This document shows, in pieces, positions 24,705-36,234 of a stretch of DNA of 64,000 bases; positions within the stretch are counted from its first letter, which is position 1, and the number at the start of each line of letters is the position of its first letter. Made by a program: the position numbers and the translations under genes. Under the pieces are notes generated by a model. That model was not told the DNA's origin, searched no databases, and worked only from the letters and a program-made list of their open reading frames with translations. Source of the DNA: Bagarius yarrelli (taxonomy: Eukaryota; Chordata; Actinopteri; Siluriformes; Sisoridae); contig VCAZ01000001.1 in assembly GCA_005784505.1 (NCBI GenBank), positions 8,038,097-8,102,096 of the forward strand, written 5' to 3'.

Positions 24705-26382
24705 TATATATATAATATAAATGATTGCTTGTCTGATCCACATGTTCTATTTTCAGATTAAATCTTATGTGTAGAGAACATTCAGGGGAAGCCGAGGTTG
24801 TCTATAAGCCTCTTGGGAAGCTGAAACGAGCCAGATTGGAATCTGCGTCACATGGTATTACATATAATCCTTTGGGTATCTTTTTTTTAGTCTCTTATAT
24901 TTTTCCTTCTGCCCTTAAAGATTTTTATTTCCACACATGTAACAACACTATATGACAAAAGTTTTGGGATGTCTGACCATCACATCCACATGTGTGAACA
25001 TCCTATTTCAGATATATTCTCACCCTTACTCCTGTAATAACTTTCTTCATGGAGTTCAGGGGTTTTGTGCACAGGGACATTGTTATGCTGGAACAGTATT
25101 TGAGACTCTTGGTTGCATTAAAGAGATAATGTAATGCTACAACATACAAAGACATCCTAGACAACGGTGTGCTTTAGACTTTGTCCAACAGCATGGGAAA
25201 GATATGATTATATGGGCGTGCTGGTTGAGTATTCACAAACATTTGACCATGAAGCGTGTATATATACAAAATATACATGAATAAACATTGAACAACAATA
25301 TAAAAAACCTGTAAAGAAGAATTGATCCACTAGATACGAGCAAAAAGTTTCAGGACACTCCAGCAGATGGTAGCACAAGGCTATGCTTCTTGTGACTGTG
25401 CCCGCATGCAGCTTTGTGCTGCCATCTGTTGACGTGTTTTGGAACGTTCTAATATAAATAGTAATACTAATGATGGAAAAAACTTGATCACTTGTCCTGT
25501 TGCTATACAGACACTGGATATAATTTTTTTTTTTCAGGCTCGGACAGTGATGATGAGCTGTTTGGGGAAGTTGCTATAGCACCAATGAGAAAGAAGCTTG
25601 CTGTAAACGAGGAGAAAGAGCACCTTAGCCTGGAGAAATCCGATCTCGAGGTTACAGAAACTCCCGTTCTTTCACAGCTGCAGACTTCAGTTCAGACATC
25701 TAACTACATGGAATGCACAGAATCCAACGACGATGAGGAGGATGATGATGATGATGATGATGAATGCGATGACGATGATGTGGAGCACGAGAGGGAGGAG
25801 CTTCCTGCATGTCAGTCATCTGGGGATGCAAACCCCACTCCGTCCTGCATAGTCATGTCTCTGTCCCCTTCAAAACCGGCTCCGCCCAGCTGGAATTCGT
25901 TCTTTAAAGCAAAACCGGTAGTAAGCGATGACAGTGAACTGGAGAACAGTCAGAACAGCCAAGCACTGTCTAATGATCACACAACGTTGCACTCTCCCAA
26001 GCTTTTCCATGACGATGATGATAATGATGAATTCGAGTCAGGTCACATGACTTCCTCTCAGTCGACGTACGTATCAGAAACAGCTTTTGAAAGCCTCAGT
26101 CAACTTGACACAATGCCTGTACAGAGTAAAAACATGAACACGGAAAATGGTGTCCATCTGTCATCAGACAAGCAACCCGGTATGACCGACGGTCACCAGA
26201 ACCACTGCGATGCCGCAGATCACACAGAACCAGTTTCAAATTCGCAGACATCGTCTGATTTTGATCTGCCAATGACACCGGGCTCAAAGGCGCCGCATCC
26301 TGAAGAGCTAAAGGAGCTGTACAGGAAGTTGGCTGCAGGAGAGGACGTGACCAGCAAAAACCATCAACAAGGTTTAGTCTAA
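17794..26382 (+). CDS. dclre1c: DNA cross-link repair 1C, Artemis nuclease
   Basis: Metallo-beta-lactamase/beta-CASP nuclease that opens V(D)J hairpins and trims ends in non-homologous end joining with DNA-PKcs. Exons: 17794-17902, 18002-18053, 19902-19986, 20075-20134, 20369-20424, 21664-21765, 23175-23247, 23388-23528, 23632-23733, 23819-23955, 24347-24401, 24491-24579, 24757-24854, 25538-26382, giving 667 aa (human 692). The start MSSF and the HCHKDH metal motif (His33, His35, Asp37, His38) match human numbering. His115 (PAGHCPGS), Asp136 (YTGDFRLA) and Asp165 (VYLDSTF) are also in register. The beta-CASP part contains YHIVWLNCKAAYGYEYLF and IHACRHPK, and the MBL fold closes with SIKPSTMWFGER and YKPLGKLKRAR. 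The acidic, Ser-rich tail is one 845 nt exon. Trp505-Phe508-Phe509 (SWNSFFKA) matches the human ligase IV-binding site WEVFFKR, followed by SPKLF. Intron 9 has a GC donor. Confidence 0.97.
18170..19213 (+). mobile_element. Tc1/mariner-like element, defective, with terminal inverted repeats
   Basis: The left end CAGTGCCTTGAAAAAGTATT and the right end, which reads the same when reverse-complemented (ends CAAGGCACTG at 19213), are flanked by TA on both sides, as for Tc1 insertions. Inside, a start MKTKELTRQVRDKVVEKF at 18513 and later RPSKLTDRARRALV are the paired helix-turn-helix part of a Tc1 transposase. Stops and shifts interrupt it. Most of the catalytic core is missing: sequence jumps from the end of the DNA-binding part to a middle segment (KGLLWSAPIWPLW-like). 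It sits in dclre1c intron 2 and is 1,044 bp long, shorter than the usual 1.6 kb. Confidence 0.9.
19222..19275. repeat. (TG)n microsatellite
   Basis: A near-pure GT run just outside the right end of the Tc1-like element. Confidence 0.9.
19313..19492 (-). repeat. tRNA-derived SINE copy, minus orientation
   Basis: It reads from the 3' end (TTTACAGCATTTGATAGACG) through ACAACTGAGCAATTGGGGAT and GGGAATCAAACTCACAATC to CATTAACCAATTAGCTACCA. It is one of the most complete minus-strand copies, in dclre1c intron 2. Confidence 0.8.
20450..20855. repeat. Degraded Tc1-like repeat copy
   Basis: CTCCTGATCTCCATGAAGAC, then GGAAGAACTCTTGTGTCCTG and GGAATAGGATGTTCGACAAA. The end GGCAGGTGTCC matches the terminal repeat of the family seen at 24019, 24948 and 52736. 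It lies in dclre1c intron 5. Confidence 0.65.
21300..21505 (+). repeat. tRNA-SINE-like repeat with CAGGGGCGCTGCATCATAGC tail
   Basis: A B-box-like GGGTTCAAGCCC is followed by CAGGGGCGCTGCATCATAGC and GACCCTGCGCTCTGACCCC. The latter two recur, inverted, at 58600-58710. It lies in dclre1c intron 5. Confidence 0.6.
21766..23174. other. dclre1c intron 6
   Basis: 1.4 kb AT-rich intron. No coding exon or clear transposon was recognised; the open frame at 22405-22692 has no family features. Confidence 0.6.
24019..24300. repeat. Tc1-like repeat copy, right end not clear
   Basis: It begins with CTGTATGACCAAAAGTTTGT followed by AGACACCTGG, a fish Tc1-like terminal repeat. Later it has TTGTGCACAGGGACATTGTC and ATGCTGGAACAGTGTTTGAG, shared with the copy at 24948-25253. 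It fills most of the intron between dclre1c exons 10 and 11. Confidence 0.7.
24615..24720. repeat. (TA)n microsatellite in dclre1c intron 12
   Basis: About 100 bp of almost pure AT dinucleotides, ending about 35 bp before the acceptor of exon 13 (24757). The run is self-complementary. Confidence 0.95.
24948..25253. repeat. Tc1-like repeat copy with both ends visible
   Basis: The left end ACTATATGACAAAAGTTTTG and the right end TTCACAAACATTTGACCAT are degenerate inverted repeats. The interior shares TTTTGTGCACAGGGACATTG with the copy at 24019. At about 300 bp it is a nonautonomous internal-deletion form, in dclre1c intron 13. Confidence 0.7.
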
Positions 26383-28255
26383 TTAGAGAACTCATGGTTG
26401 AAATAATCAAATTAACAATAAATAAATAAGACACTCATATTAAAAAATTAAAGTAAAAGCAACTATATAAAATTAAAGATGCTTTACTAAAAAAAAATAA
26501 TAATTCAGATTAGTTTTTGCTTTAAAATATACTGTTTTTTGTACTATAATTTCTAACAACAATACAAACCCAAGTAAGAAATAAGAAGTTGCTCAGGAAA
26601 AATGCCTTAAATATTTAGATGCAGCCTTAATTGATTGATTGTAAAAAAAAAACAAAAAACATTTTTTAGCATCACATCGTTGAACAGTTTATACAAGTTG
26701 TATGTGAGCCACTGCATAGAAACGGATGGGAAAAAAATGCTGAATTTCCATGGAAGGAGCTTCATTTTTCAGCACTTTTAGAGTAAGCAGGTTCTCAATC
26801 ACGTAAGTTACCTCAAGATTAAAATGTATAGTTTTTTAGTAATGTTAATCTTTTTATATATTTATATTTTGTGAGGCTGGCAATAGGACGATGTCACAGC
26901 TGCTACCCGGAATAGTATCCTATTATTCCCAAATTTTCCAGTGTTTAACATACCTGTAGATAGAACCATTTATTAGTTTAAACAAGTAGATTTTCAGCAA
27001 ATTCATGTGGTATTTCATAAATAAACCACTTTGGTATTCTGTTAGGCCTGTAGGGTTGTGGGGCCTGGAAAATGACTTGTTTATTGAAACAATCAACATA
27101 CATGTGTAAAAATATTTAGACAGATTTAAACAATTAAAATATTGGCAACTTTATTTTTGATAGCCCCTTTGCATGTTGTGCAAATTTTTTTCTGCTTCCA
27201 TTTTTATACTGTTGTATTTATTTTTTTAGATAATTGTAATGTATAATATCATTATTTATATTACTTATACAGAACTACTATACAGAACTACTTTTATGAA
27301 CTATAGTAATTTTTTCCTTACCGTTATGAATTGTGTCATGTTTAAATTAGTTTAGGTTGTCAGATATATTTAGACATTTAACCTTTTCATAAAGGGAGAG
27401 AAATTCATAGAACATTGCAGCTTATGTCAGTCTTTTTTTTTTTTACCAGTGATAAAAAAAACCAATTTTTTATATATTGTTTTGCTGTCCTAAATGAACC
27501 AACAAAACCTCAGTTTTCCTAACATTATTTCAACTATATTATTTGATTAAAGGAATCTTTATTGTAACCTTGCTTAATAAACTGCTGCTTTATATATAAA
27601 TAAACTTAGGACAAGTTGCATATCTTGTGTAGTTCATTTGAAACCTGCATGAACATTCTTCTAAGCTGATGCTGGGGGATGATGGTATCAGCAAACCACA
27701 AGCATACATTACTCCATCTTTACAATAAAACAACACCACATAGAAGTGCAGCTGTTTCCTGGCGTGCAACTTAAAATTGTTTCAGTGTTCCATTTGACCA
27801 AACCACCTACTGACTGTGGTTCTATTAAAACGTTGGGATTCGTTCAAGAAGAATTGTGTGCATGTGTGTAACTTGTAGAACAGACTGTTATTGCATTTTT
27901 TTTTTAAATGTTGCTAAAATATCCACATTGTAACCCATTTAAATGTATGAAAAAGGGTGCAATTATTTATGTACTACTTTAAACTTCAGACTTTTCTACT
28001 TTTCTAATCACTAATCCTTTGAGCCTCATGTGGTATTTTCAAGCTATTTGTTTTGACATTCGGACTCCAATCGCATATAAAGACTTTTTTTAATGGACAA
28101 AAATAGAAACTAAAAATGTTTTTAAATGTCACAAACATTCATTTTAAGAGAATGTGATTTTGTTGGAATGCCCAGGGCTTTTCTACAGAGCTTATGAGTT
28201 ACAGCTGCTGTGGTTTAAACGTTAATACAGTACAAAGTGAGTGTATAAAGGTTTC
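26383..28255. other. dclre1c/hspa14 convergent intergenic region
   Basis: AT-rich region between the two stop codons with no recognised gene. AATAAA at 26417-26422, 35 bp after the dclre1c stop, could be its polyadenylation signal. The hspa14 3' UTR must lie in the right part. Confidence 0.55.
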
Positions 28256-31200
28256 CTATGACGCTGCTGCAGCTGTTTCTATAGTAACAGCCTCCGATCT
28301 GCCGCTGTCTTGCTCTGTACAAGTGACGTGGAGTGAACCGTCCCTGAGAAAAAGAAAGGAAAAAAAAAAAAAAAAGTGCACAGTTTTAGCAATGCAACAC
28401 TGCTGCTGAGCTTTTTCTGCAGGCAACCTTAGGTTGTAAAGATGTGGAGTGTTTACCTCTTCATTGTTACCACTGTGACTATATTATGCACCTCTTCTTT
28501 AGGTTCAAGGTCCCTAAGAACAATCTGTAAAAAAAAAAACCCCAACATACATTAGAGGGTAAAAATAAATTACAATTAATACACTACTTAATGAGTGAAC
28601 TGAAATGTTACAGTCTTAAAGACTGTGCTGATGTAAGACACCTGTGCCAAAGGTTTCTGGGCCTGGTACAACTCCAGACACACAGACGCCATGCTGCCGG
28701 GGCCCTGAAGCGTGTGCTGGCGACGGGCTGGAAGAGGCGTGCCTGATGGAAACAATACACTGAAGATGTCCGTACCAGAGTCGTCCACTTCCTGTAAGAT
28801 TAAAAACAAAAGAGGCGATTCGGGTGAACAAACTTATAAATCAACATCAGTAATGATTTTGTAGTCTTCTGTGTGTGACTGTATAAATAAAACGCTGCAA
28901 ATTAAAATTATTCTATGACTCACAGGACTGACTTTTTGTATCTTTAATATTCTTTTAACCTCCATTCCTTTAATAACTACACCTAGTGTTTTTCCACTGA
29001 GTCACAGTGGTGTTAAGGAAATACTGGAGGTAGATGGACAGAGAAATTTGTCCTTTTTTTATTGTTGTACTCCTACACAGATAGCATGTGTTAAAGCAGA
29101 GAGAAAAAGTTAAATAGCATAAACGCTCCTTATTTAATATCTGGTTCTTGGCTAAAATGAGTAGCAGGTTTATCAGATATGTAAAATAATAAAGCATTTC
29201 TGCAGATCTTTTTAGATCTGTACTATGAAATTTTGAATATTTAATGTTCTGTTTAACTTCCAGGTTGCTATTAAAAGCTAATTTGCAGATTTTTGCATAT
29301 AAAATAGCAAACTGTCTAAAAAACTGACTGTGAGAGAAGTCATATCTCTAAGATCATGAGATGATATCTCTAAGATCATGAGATGATATGTGATCAGAAA
29401 ACACTCCAATAGATTTGATGATGCAATGCCAATAGTCAGGTTTTTATGTACAGCTAGGATGTCCATGCCAGCTTCAGTACTCAGACCTTAAAGAAGGAAC
29501 TCATTAATATAAAGAGACCCTGGAAATAATGCTAATACTTTTATACAGACAAGATAGCAAATAAGAAGCATTTTAACCTAGTTTTAGTGGAATATTAAAA
29601 GACTTGATACTAAACAGCTGAGTGCAACAATAGATTAGTATGTCATTATACACAATCAGAATATTTCGTTACATGACTAAAAACCTGCACACCTTTTAAA
29701 ATCAATGTTTTCCTCTCACCTTGACCAGGATGTCACTGGCACAGCAGTTCACAGTGATCGAGTCCTCACCCAGGTCCAGGCTGTCTCTGCCCACCAGGAT
29801 TCCCGCCTGCATGGCGGCACCCACCGGAATCACCTCGTCTGGAGGAATCGAACAGAGCAGCTCTACATCTGGAAATAAGTCTTTGATCATCTGCTGTAGT
29901 TTGGGAATCCTTGCAGAGCCTCCGCTCAGGACCACCTGCGGTACGCATTACAAGGTTAATGCTCCAGTTAATCACTGCTTACACAGATTACAGTGACCGA
30001 AAAGAGCATTTTTCTTGCTTGAGAAAAAAAGTCACAGGATCCATGTAGGATCCCTCGTTTACCAGGTTCCTGAGGGATCTAACGAAAGCGTTTAATGAGG
30101 ACAGAGTAAATATCATGAGGAATGGCGTAAAATCGGTTAAGAGTCACTTTGTATTACGAACAACATAAACGTAACCCTATCTTCGCTCTGACATGCCCCA
30201 CAGCACTGAGCGGTACACACCTCTATACTGCTCTCAAAGATGAACATTATACACTTAACACGAGTAAAAGCAAGATGTTCAATTAATCAATAATATTTTC
30301 CCAGTGATTGTTTTTTTTATTTTAATTAGAAACATTTCAAATCGTTTATCCCTGGCTCCCCCTAGTGTTCTTTACCTTGTTGACATCTGAAGTGGAAAGG
30401 TTAACTTGCTCCAGGAGTTTTCTGATTGGCTGGATGCTCTTATTAAAAAGGTTTGAGCAGATCAACTCGAAGCGTGCTCTGGAAAAAAAACCCCATTTTG
30501 TTCTTTATAATGTTTAGTTGGTACAAAGACATGTGTGTAAAACAAGTGCTAACCTGGACACATTACACTCAAAGTCCATGCCATCGTAGAGCGAGTCAAC
30601 GAAGCAGTTGGAGCTGCTCAGTGTAGAGAGCGTGTGTTTGGCTACATCAGCGCTGTTCATTAGCTTCATCATCGCCCTTGGGTTCCCACTCACATCCTGC
30701 TTATACAACCTGTAGACGGGCACACACAATAATCATTGCAGGAGATGCACATACATGCACACAGATGCAGTCAATGTAAATCACACTAAGATACAGCGTG
30801 CGCACACTGGGGCTTAGTCCGAAATTGCATACTAAAGTATGTACTACGTTTAAGTAAGTACATACTTCCTGATTGTTAAACTATTATGTTTTTGTAGTGT
30901 GATTATGGGTAGTATGAATAAAATTCAGACATCCTACATCCACCATTTTGATATTGACAAACAACGCACATTTTCTGCGGCCCTAGGGGCATACTGTAAT
31001 TCACATACTAAGGATTCAGACATACTACTCACCTCGCATCCTATAGTGTGCAATTTCAAACGGGGTCTTACTTTTTGAACTCGGCTGCCAGATACTGAGC
31101 CAGGGCCTGTGTGAAACTCTCTCCTCCGGTACTATGGTCAGTGTGTGTGGCGAGCACGCGATACATCCCGCTGTTGACCTCCAGAGCCGTCACACTCAGA

Positions 31201-32352
31201 GACGTGCCGCCGAGCTTATACACAAGGGCATGGCTAAATGAAAGGCAAAATTATAAAATATAATGTTAACATACTGCGAGTTAATAAGTAAATGCTCATT
31301 TAGAACGTTACTATAAACGATATCAGATTTTGTTTACCGAGGTGACGACTTATGATCGTAGTAATGAATGTGATCTGAATAGATGAAGCATGTAAAGCTG
31401 ACACTGTAACTGTGTTATTTTGTTGCATCTAATATTTTAAAAGAAATCTAACATTTATGGTTTTCATCAGAATACATTAACTGTGCCAAAATAGGTGGTT
31501 AAGTAATTCTTGTCTTCGGGTTAAAACTGTTATCATCACTCTGTTGAATGTTTGAAACTGTGATTGGTCAGGAGGTACTAATTAATTGTTAATAACAGCT
31601 GCTCTGTAGCGGGTAGGAAACATTGACTGATCCCCTGCTGATGTTGCAGGTTTTCCAAATGACTAAGAATCTAATTTTAATTGTAGGTTTATTGTAACAG
31701 TGAAAGAAAAGCATTTTTAAAAAAAAACACATTCTAAAAAAAGAATTAAGTATTTGACCCCTGCGCAAAAAAAAAAAAAAATAATAAAAAAATTAAAATT
31801 AAAAATTAAAAAAAAAGACTAAGTACTTGCTAGCAAAACTCTTAATCAGAAGAGGTCACAGAGGTCAGATCTTTCTTGTAGTTGGCCATCAGGTTTGCAC
31901 ACATCTTAGGCAGGATGTGTGTCACCAACAGTTGTCACCCTTCACCAAGCTGCTTAGCGATGGTCTTGTAGCCCATTCCAGCCTCATGTAGGTCTAAAAT
32001 CTTGTCCCTGACATCCTTGGACAGCTCTTTGGCCTAAGTCATTGGAGAGTTTGAAATCTGATTGATTGTATCTAGAGAATCCCACTAATCTAAGAGACAT
32101 CTGGGAGCCAGAAGTCTTGCTAATATGGGATCATATAATTATTCCACTTATTAACGTGCAAATCAAATCAAATGCGGTTTTCTGGATGTTTCTGTTGTTA
32201 TTCTGTCTCTCACTGTTCGAATAAAACTACTATTTAAATTATAAACTGATCATTTCTTTGTCAGTGGGCAAACGTGCAAAATCAGCAAAGGATCAAATAT
32301 ATATCCATCTATCAATCCATCCATCCATCCATCCACCCCGAACAGGTTTTAA

Positions 32353-32383
<31 letters not shown>

Positions 32384-35300
32384 ACATTTTCCCTGATGGA
32401 GCGTCCTGGCCAATGCCGTAAGCCAAGAGTGCAGCGGAGGGTTCATGGATCAGACGCAGGACATTGAATCCGGCTCCTTCTGCAGCTTTTCTGAAACCAG
32501 GCATCATCAAAGCGCAACACATGCAATATTAAAAAAAAACATACACAGATTAAACATACACAGATTAATATTTTAAAATAAAAAAAATTAAAAAATTTAT
32601 TCATCAGTTTTGTACCTCAATGCATTTTTCTGCCTCTCACCAAACTCGAAAGGGACAGTAATAACAGCATCTTTAACATCAGAACCCAAAGCTGACTGAG
32701 CAGTCTCTGAACACACACAAAAAACGACAAATTTTTACATCACACTGCGTTATTAAAGCACTACAGACTCATCCAATGCCTCAACATCTGTTTGTTTTGA
32801 TTTACTTCCTGTAGTGAGTAGAATCCGAATCAAACTGCTCAAATGTTTATGTAATTAAGGTGGGAGTAAGTCACAAGTATGTCGAGTCTTAATCTAAATC
32901 TTAAACAAGTCAAAAACTACAATAGTTATGGAATTTTATTTGCAATATGCCTCTTACTCAGTAGGTGTCCACATACAGTTGTTACAATGAAAATCTAAAA
33001 ATAAATTAATATTAAAACATAGCTTGTGTTTAAGGGTTAACGGGTTAAATGGAATGTCCACACAAATAAATTTAATTGTTCCGAAAAAACGTTTGCCACA
33101 TAATTTTAGCGCCTCTGATTTGCGCGTGAGCAACAGCGAGGTCAAGCCCGAGTTTCATAAGGAAGGGACAAGTAAACGACAACAAAAACATCAATAAACT
33201 TCAGTATTTTAGAAAACAAACTGAAATTTGTTACTCATTTAACTCAAGTCATAGGTATCAAGTTGAAGTCCAGTCTTTTATAAATATTTGTCAAGCAAGT
33301 CTCAAGTTTGCGACTTAAGTCTGACTTAAGTCAAGTCATGTGACGCACAGTGCACAGAGAAGACCACAGCAGGATTTCTGTCAAATAGTCTAAACACTGG
33401 ATTTGTGAAAGCTACAGTATAACTTGTACTGACTTACCTTTCATTTTGTGGAAAATCAACTTGGCTACATCTTCAGGGGACACGTACTTGGTCGTCTCCC
33501 CTGTGTCGATTTCATACATGGCCAAATCTCCTTTGCTGACAATCTAAAGTTCGACACCAAAGATTAAATGTAATGTGTTTTGTGTAAATACAAATCCAGA
33601 CCACATTTCGAAATAAAATCAAAAAATCATCTTACTGTGCATTTGCTTTCATCTCTGTGTGCCTGAGCCTCTGGGTCATCAAAGCTGCAGTGAGATGATA
33701 TTCATTTAATTAATTAAATCACACAAAGTTGTAATCAGGCGGGAAAAATGTCTCTTCTTTATGGAAAATGGATAAATATAGATTAAATTTCTTTGCTTTC
33801 CTGAGGATGTGCAAACTTTTGCATGTAATTATATACATTTTTCCTCTATGTATTTTTTGCACATAAAAATTAGCAGTGGGGATTTACAGTAGTTTCAAAG
33901 GAAAGCCATCTGGAAGAACAACACTATTGGCAGCTTTAACAAAAGGTCATCTGTCTTGATAAATAAGCTTTAGCGAGTAATTCGATTTCAAAAAGGAGAA
34001 AAAAAACCCAACAGATATGAGACGTACCGTCTGCCAAGAACCTGCTTAACTTTCACCACAGTATTAGCCGAGTTTCTGATTCTGCCCTGCTTCGCTGCAA
34101 TACCGACAATCTGTAAAGAACAGCAATAAATCAGTAGAATGGAATGAGACTACTGACACTATCTGATTTCACCATCAGGTAAAAATAAGAAAGAAACATC
34201 AAAACCTAAAGGGTGGTTTTGTTTTATATTTGGCAACATAGATTTTAACTCTGCATAATGCAAACAACCATTAGAGGACGTAAAACAAGTTTAACACCAT
34301 CAGTTAAAATATTTCGGCAACCTTTGTAAAGGCAATTAATTTAACCTAAAAATTCAAAATAAGCCCTTTAAATTTAGTCTACTGAAATGCGATGATGCAG
34401 TTCTGATTCAAGGCTAATGGCATTAGAACATCTATCGAGTACACCTACAGTATATCTGATGTCCATGGACATTCTGGAAAGGCTTTCCACTGGATTTTGG
34501 AGCATGTCTAATTACACTAATACGGCTCACTGATGCTGAACAATGTTATTTAAACTTAACACGCGTATTTGCCTAGCGTAATGTGTGCAGAGCGAGCATG
34601 TTGGAAGCAGAGTATGCAAGCGGAGTGGGCAGCAAGAAATTCTGAATTACCAATAACACAAATTTTAAAATAGCTAGATAGATAGCATTTAAGCTAATTC
34701 ATATTTAATTGTGGTTTTTCATTAACTGTTAAGCAACATTTAAATTTGCTCGAACACTATGCAGTTACACTATGGGCTGTAAACACAAGTTGTGCTCGTG
34801 ATGGGGATTTAGTGGAACGTTGTGGAGTATTGGTGGAGTGCACCTGGAGCAAAAGAAAATCAATGATCATCTTTCAAAAAACCTGCTCCAAAATCCATTC
34901 CCACTACATTTACATACTTTGGCTGGAAGTAGCTGTTGCAGGTACTACAGCTTTCCCTTGTGGCTAATAAAAATTAAAAAAAAAGTGTGCCCTTATTAGA
35001 CCACAGTCATGTCATTAATTTGTGATCATAGTTATTTAATAATTATGATGGCTTTAGTGTGGAGGAGGTCTGGGGTTTTATTCAGGGTTCCAGTTTTTCC
35101 TAAAGGTGTTTATTAGGCTTGAGTTAGAGACCTGTTCAGGACACTTGAGTCCAATATAAACTTTATAAAAACAAATAATTTGTTTTTATAGAGTCTTTCA
35201 GGGTCTTTGTGCACGGACATGTCAGTCTCAGACAGGTTTGTGAAATTGTAACACTAGAGAGAACCAAAACATTGCAGACCACTGTCTGCTTTTAAATGCA

Positions 35301-35908
35301 TGGCAACTTGGGTACGAGAGTGTAAATAAAAACAGATACAGCCGGTCTTACCTAGAGAAACATGCATATATTTATTTGTATTTTTTTATCCAACTGAGCT
35401 GTAAAGGGTTAAGGGCTTTGTTTAGGGTCCTGAAAGTTTGGTGGTGCTGGGAACTTCCGATTAGCAGTCCAACACTATAACCACTGAGAATTTAGAAGAC
35501 TTTATGTCACTTAGCGTTGATAGTGACCAAACCATCCCTGGTGATAGCTCAGTGATTAAGGTGTCTACTAATGAGAAGGATGTGAGTTTAAATCCCAAGA
35601 CCATTAACATGCCAATGCCGGTCCTGTGAGCAAAAACTCATCCATTGTATTAAATAAGATGAACGTCAATCTCTCAAGGAAGCTGTCTTCCAAATGTCAT
35701 AAGTGTATGAAAGTTTCTGTAAATGTAACCCACTACAATACAAATAAAGATATCAGGGAGAAAAAGTTACTGTTTCTTTCACCTGTTCAGTTTCTCTGTA
35801 AGCCACAACAGCTGGAGTGACCCGGTCCCCTGCGTCATTGGCCACCACATCAGCCCGTCCATCCTGAGACACATCAAAACAAAGCCTGAAGCAAACCCTG
35901 TTTTAGAT

Positions 35909-35969
<61 letters not shown>

Positions 35970-36234
35970 TATATATAAAAATTAAATAAATATACGCCAT
36001 GATATACACAAAAAAACCCCGAATAATGTAGCGTTACACAGCTAACTTTTTGTAGTGCCACTGGGAAAGCTATTTGAAATAAATCCGCTGTTAAAAAAAC
36101 ACACACACACTAGAGGTTTTAAGATTATTAAAAAAACTGTGGACAAATTATAAACATGTAATATGTTTAGTGTTTACCTTAAATACTGCAACACACGCAC
36201 ATGTGTAGCCAAAATGTACACCGATAGCTGCCAT
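28256..36234 (-). CDS. hspa14: Heat shock 70 kDa protein 14 (Hsp70L1)
   Basis: Atypical Hsp70 of the cytosolic ribosome-associated complex, partnering the J-protein DNAJC2/MPP11 in mammals. Fourteen minus-strand exons: 36234-36178, 35863-35783, 34110-34028, 33684-33636, 33543-33438, 32706-32616, 32490-32386, 31233-31072, 30709-30554, 30478-30376, 29935-29720, 28791-28642, 28524-28457, 28343-28256, giving 504 aa (human 509). The ATPase domain shows IGVHFGYT near the N-terminus, NDAGDRVTPAVVAY, VITVPFEFGERQ, RLIHEPSAALLAYGIGQD and VVLSGGSARIPKLQQMI. The tail has FPSGTPLPARRQHTLQGPGS and a short beta-type segment ending in EAVTIE, and it stops where classical Hsp70s continue into the alpha-helical lid. 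This length is normal for the family. The first exon shares a short divergent interval with cdnf, as in human 10p13. Confidence 0.97.
30812..31062. mobile_element. Short inverted-repeat element (MITE-like) in hspa14 intron 8
   Basis: The left end CCGAAATTGCATACTA and the right end TAGTGTGCAATTTCAA are inverted repeats about 250 bp apart. The interior carries AAGTATGTACTACG and CATACTACTCACCTCGCATC words typical of fish MITEs. Its right end stops about 10 bp short of the exon 8 donor (donor bases 31071-31066 on the minus strand). The superfamily is not assigned. Confidence 0.65.
31668..32305. mobile_element. Tc1-like element remnant in hspa14 intron 7
   Basis: The right part has TCTGTCTCTCACTGTTCGAA, then TTTCTTTGTCAGTGGGCAAA and GCAAAATCAGC, a sequence common at ends of fish Tc1-like elements. 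The left end contains the inverse of the first block (TAGGTTTATTGTAACAGTGA). The middle (CTTGTAGCCCATTCCAGCCT, GTCCCTGACATCCTTGGACA) is minus-strand Tc1 transposase-like sequence with breaks. A poly(A) block at 31710-31820 interrupts it. Confidence 0.6.
32355..32383. repeat. Poly(T) run beside the hspa14 exon 7 donor
   Basis: About 25-28 T on the given strand. On the coding strand the intron begins GTAAAA and continues as a long A run from the second or third base after the donor. Confidence 0.85.
35195..35300. repeat. Tc1-like repeat fragment
   Basis: CAGGGTCTTTGTGCACGGAC and a following acatgtcagtctc block resemble the middle of the 24019/24948 copies. It is short and degraded, in hspa14 intron 2. 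Confidence 0.4.
35366..35620. repeat. Two opposed tRNA-SINE fragments
   Basis: 35366-35490 is a minus-oriented fragment (GGTGGTGCTGGGAACTTCCG, TTAGCAGTCCAACACTATAA). 35537-35620 is a plus-oriented tRNA-like head (GATAGCTCAGTGATTAAGGT, then GAGTTTAAATCCC). Confidence 0.6.
35910..35966. repeat. (TA)n microsatellite in hspa14 intron 1
   Basis: About 55 bp of pure AT dinucleotides some 50 bp upstream (minus strand) of exon 2. Confidence 0.95.
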
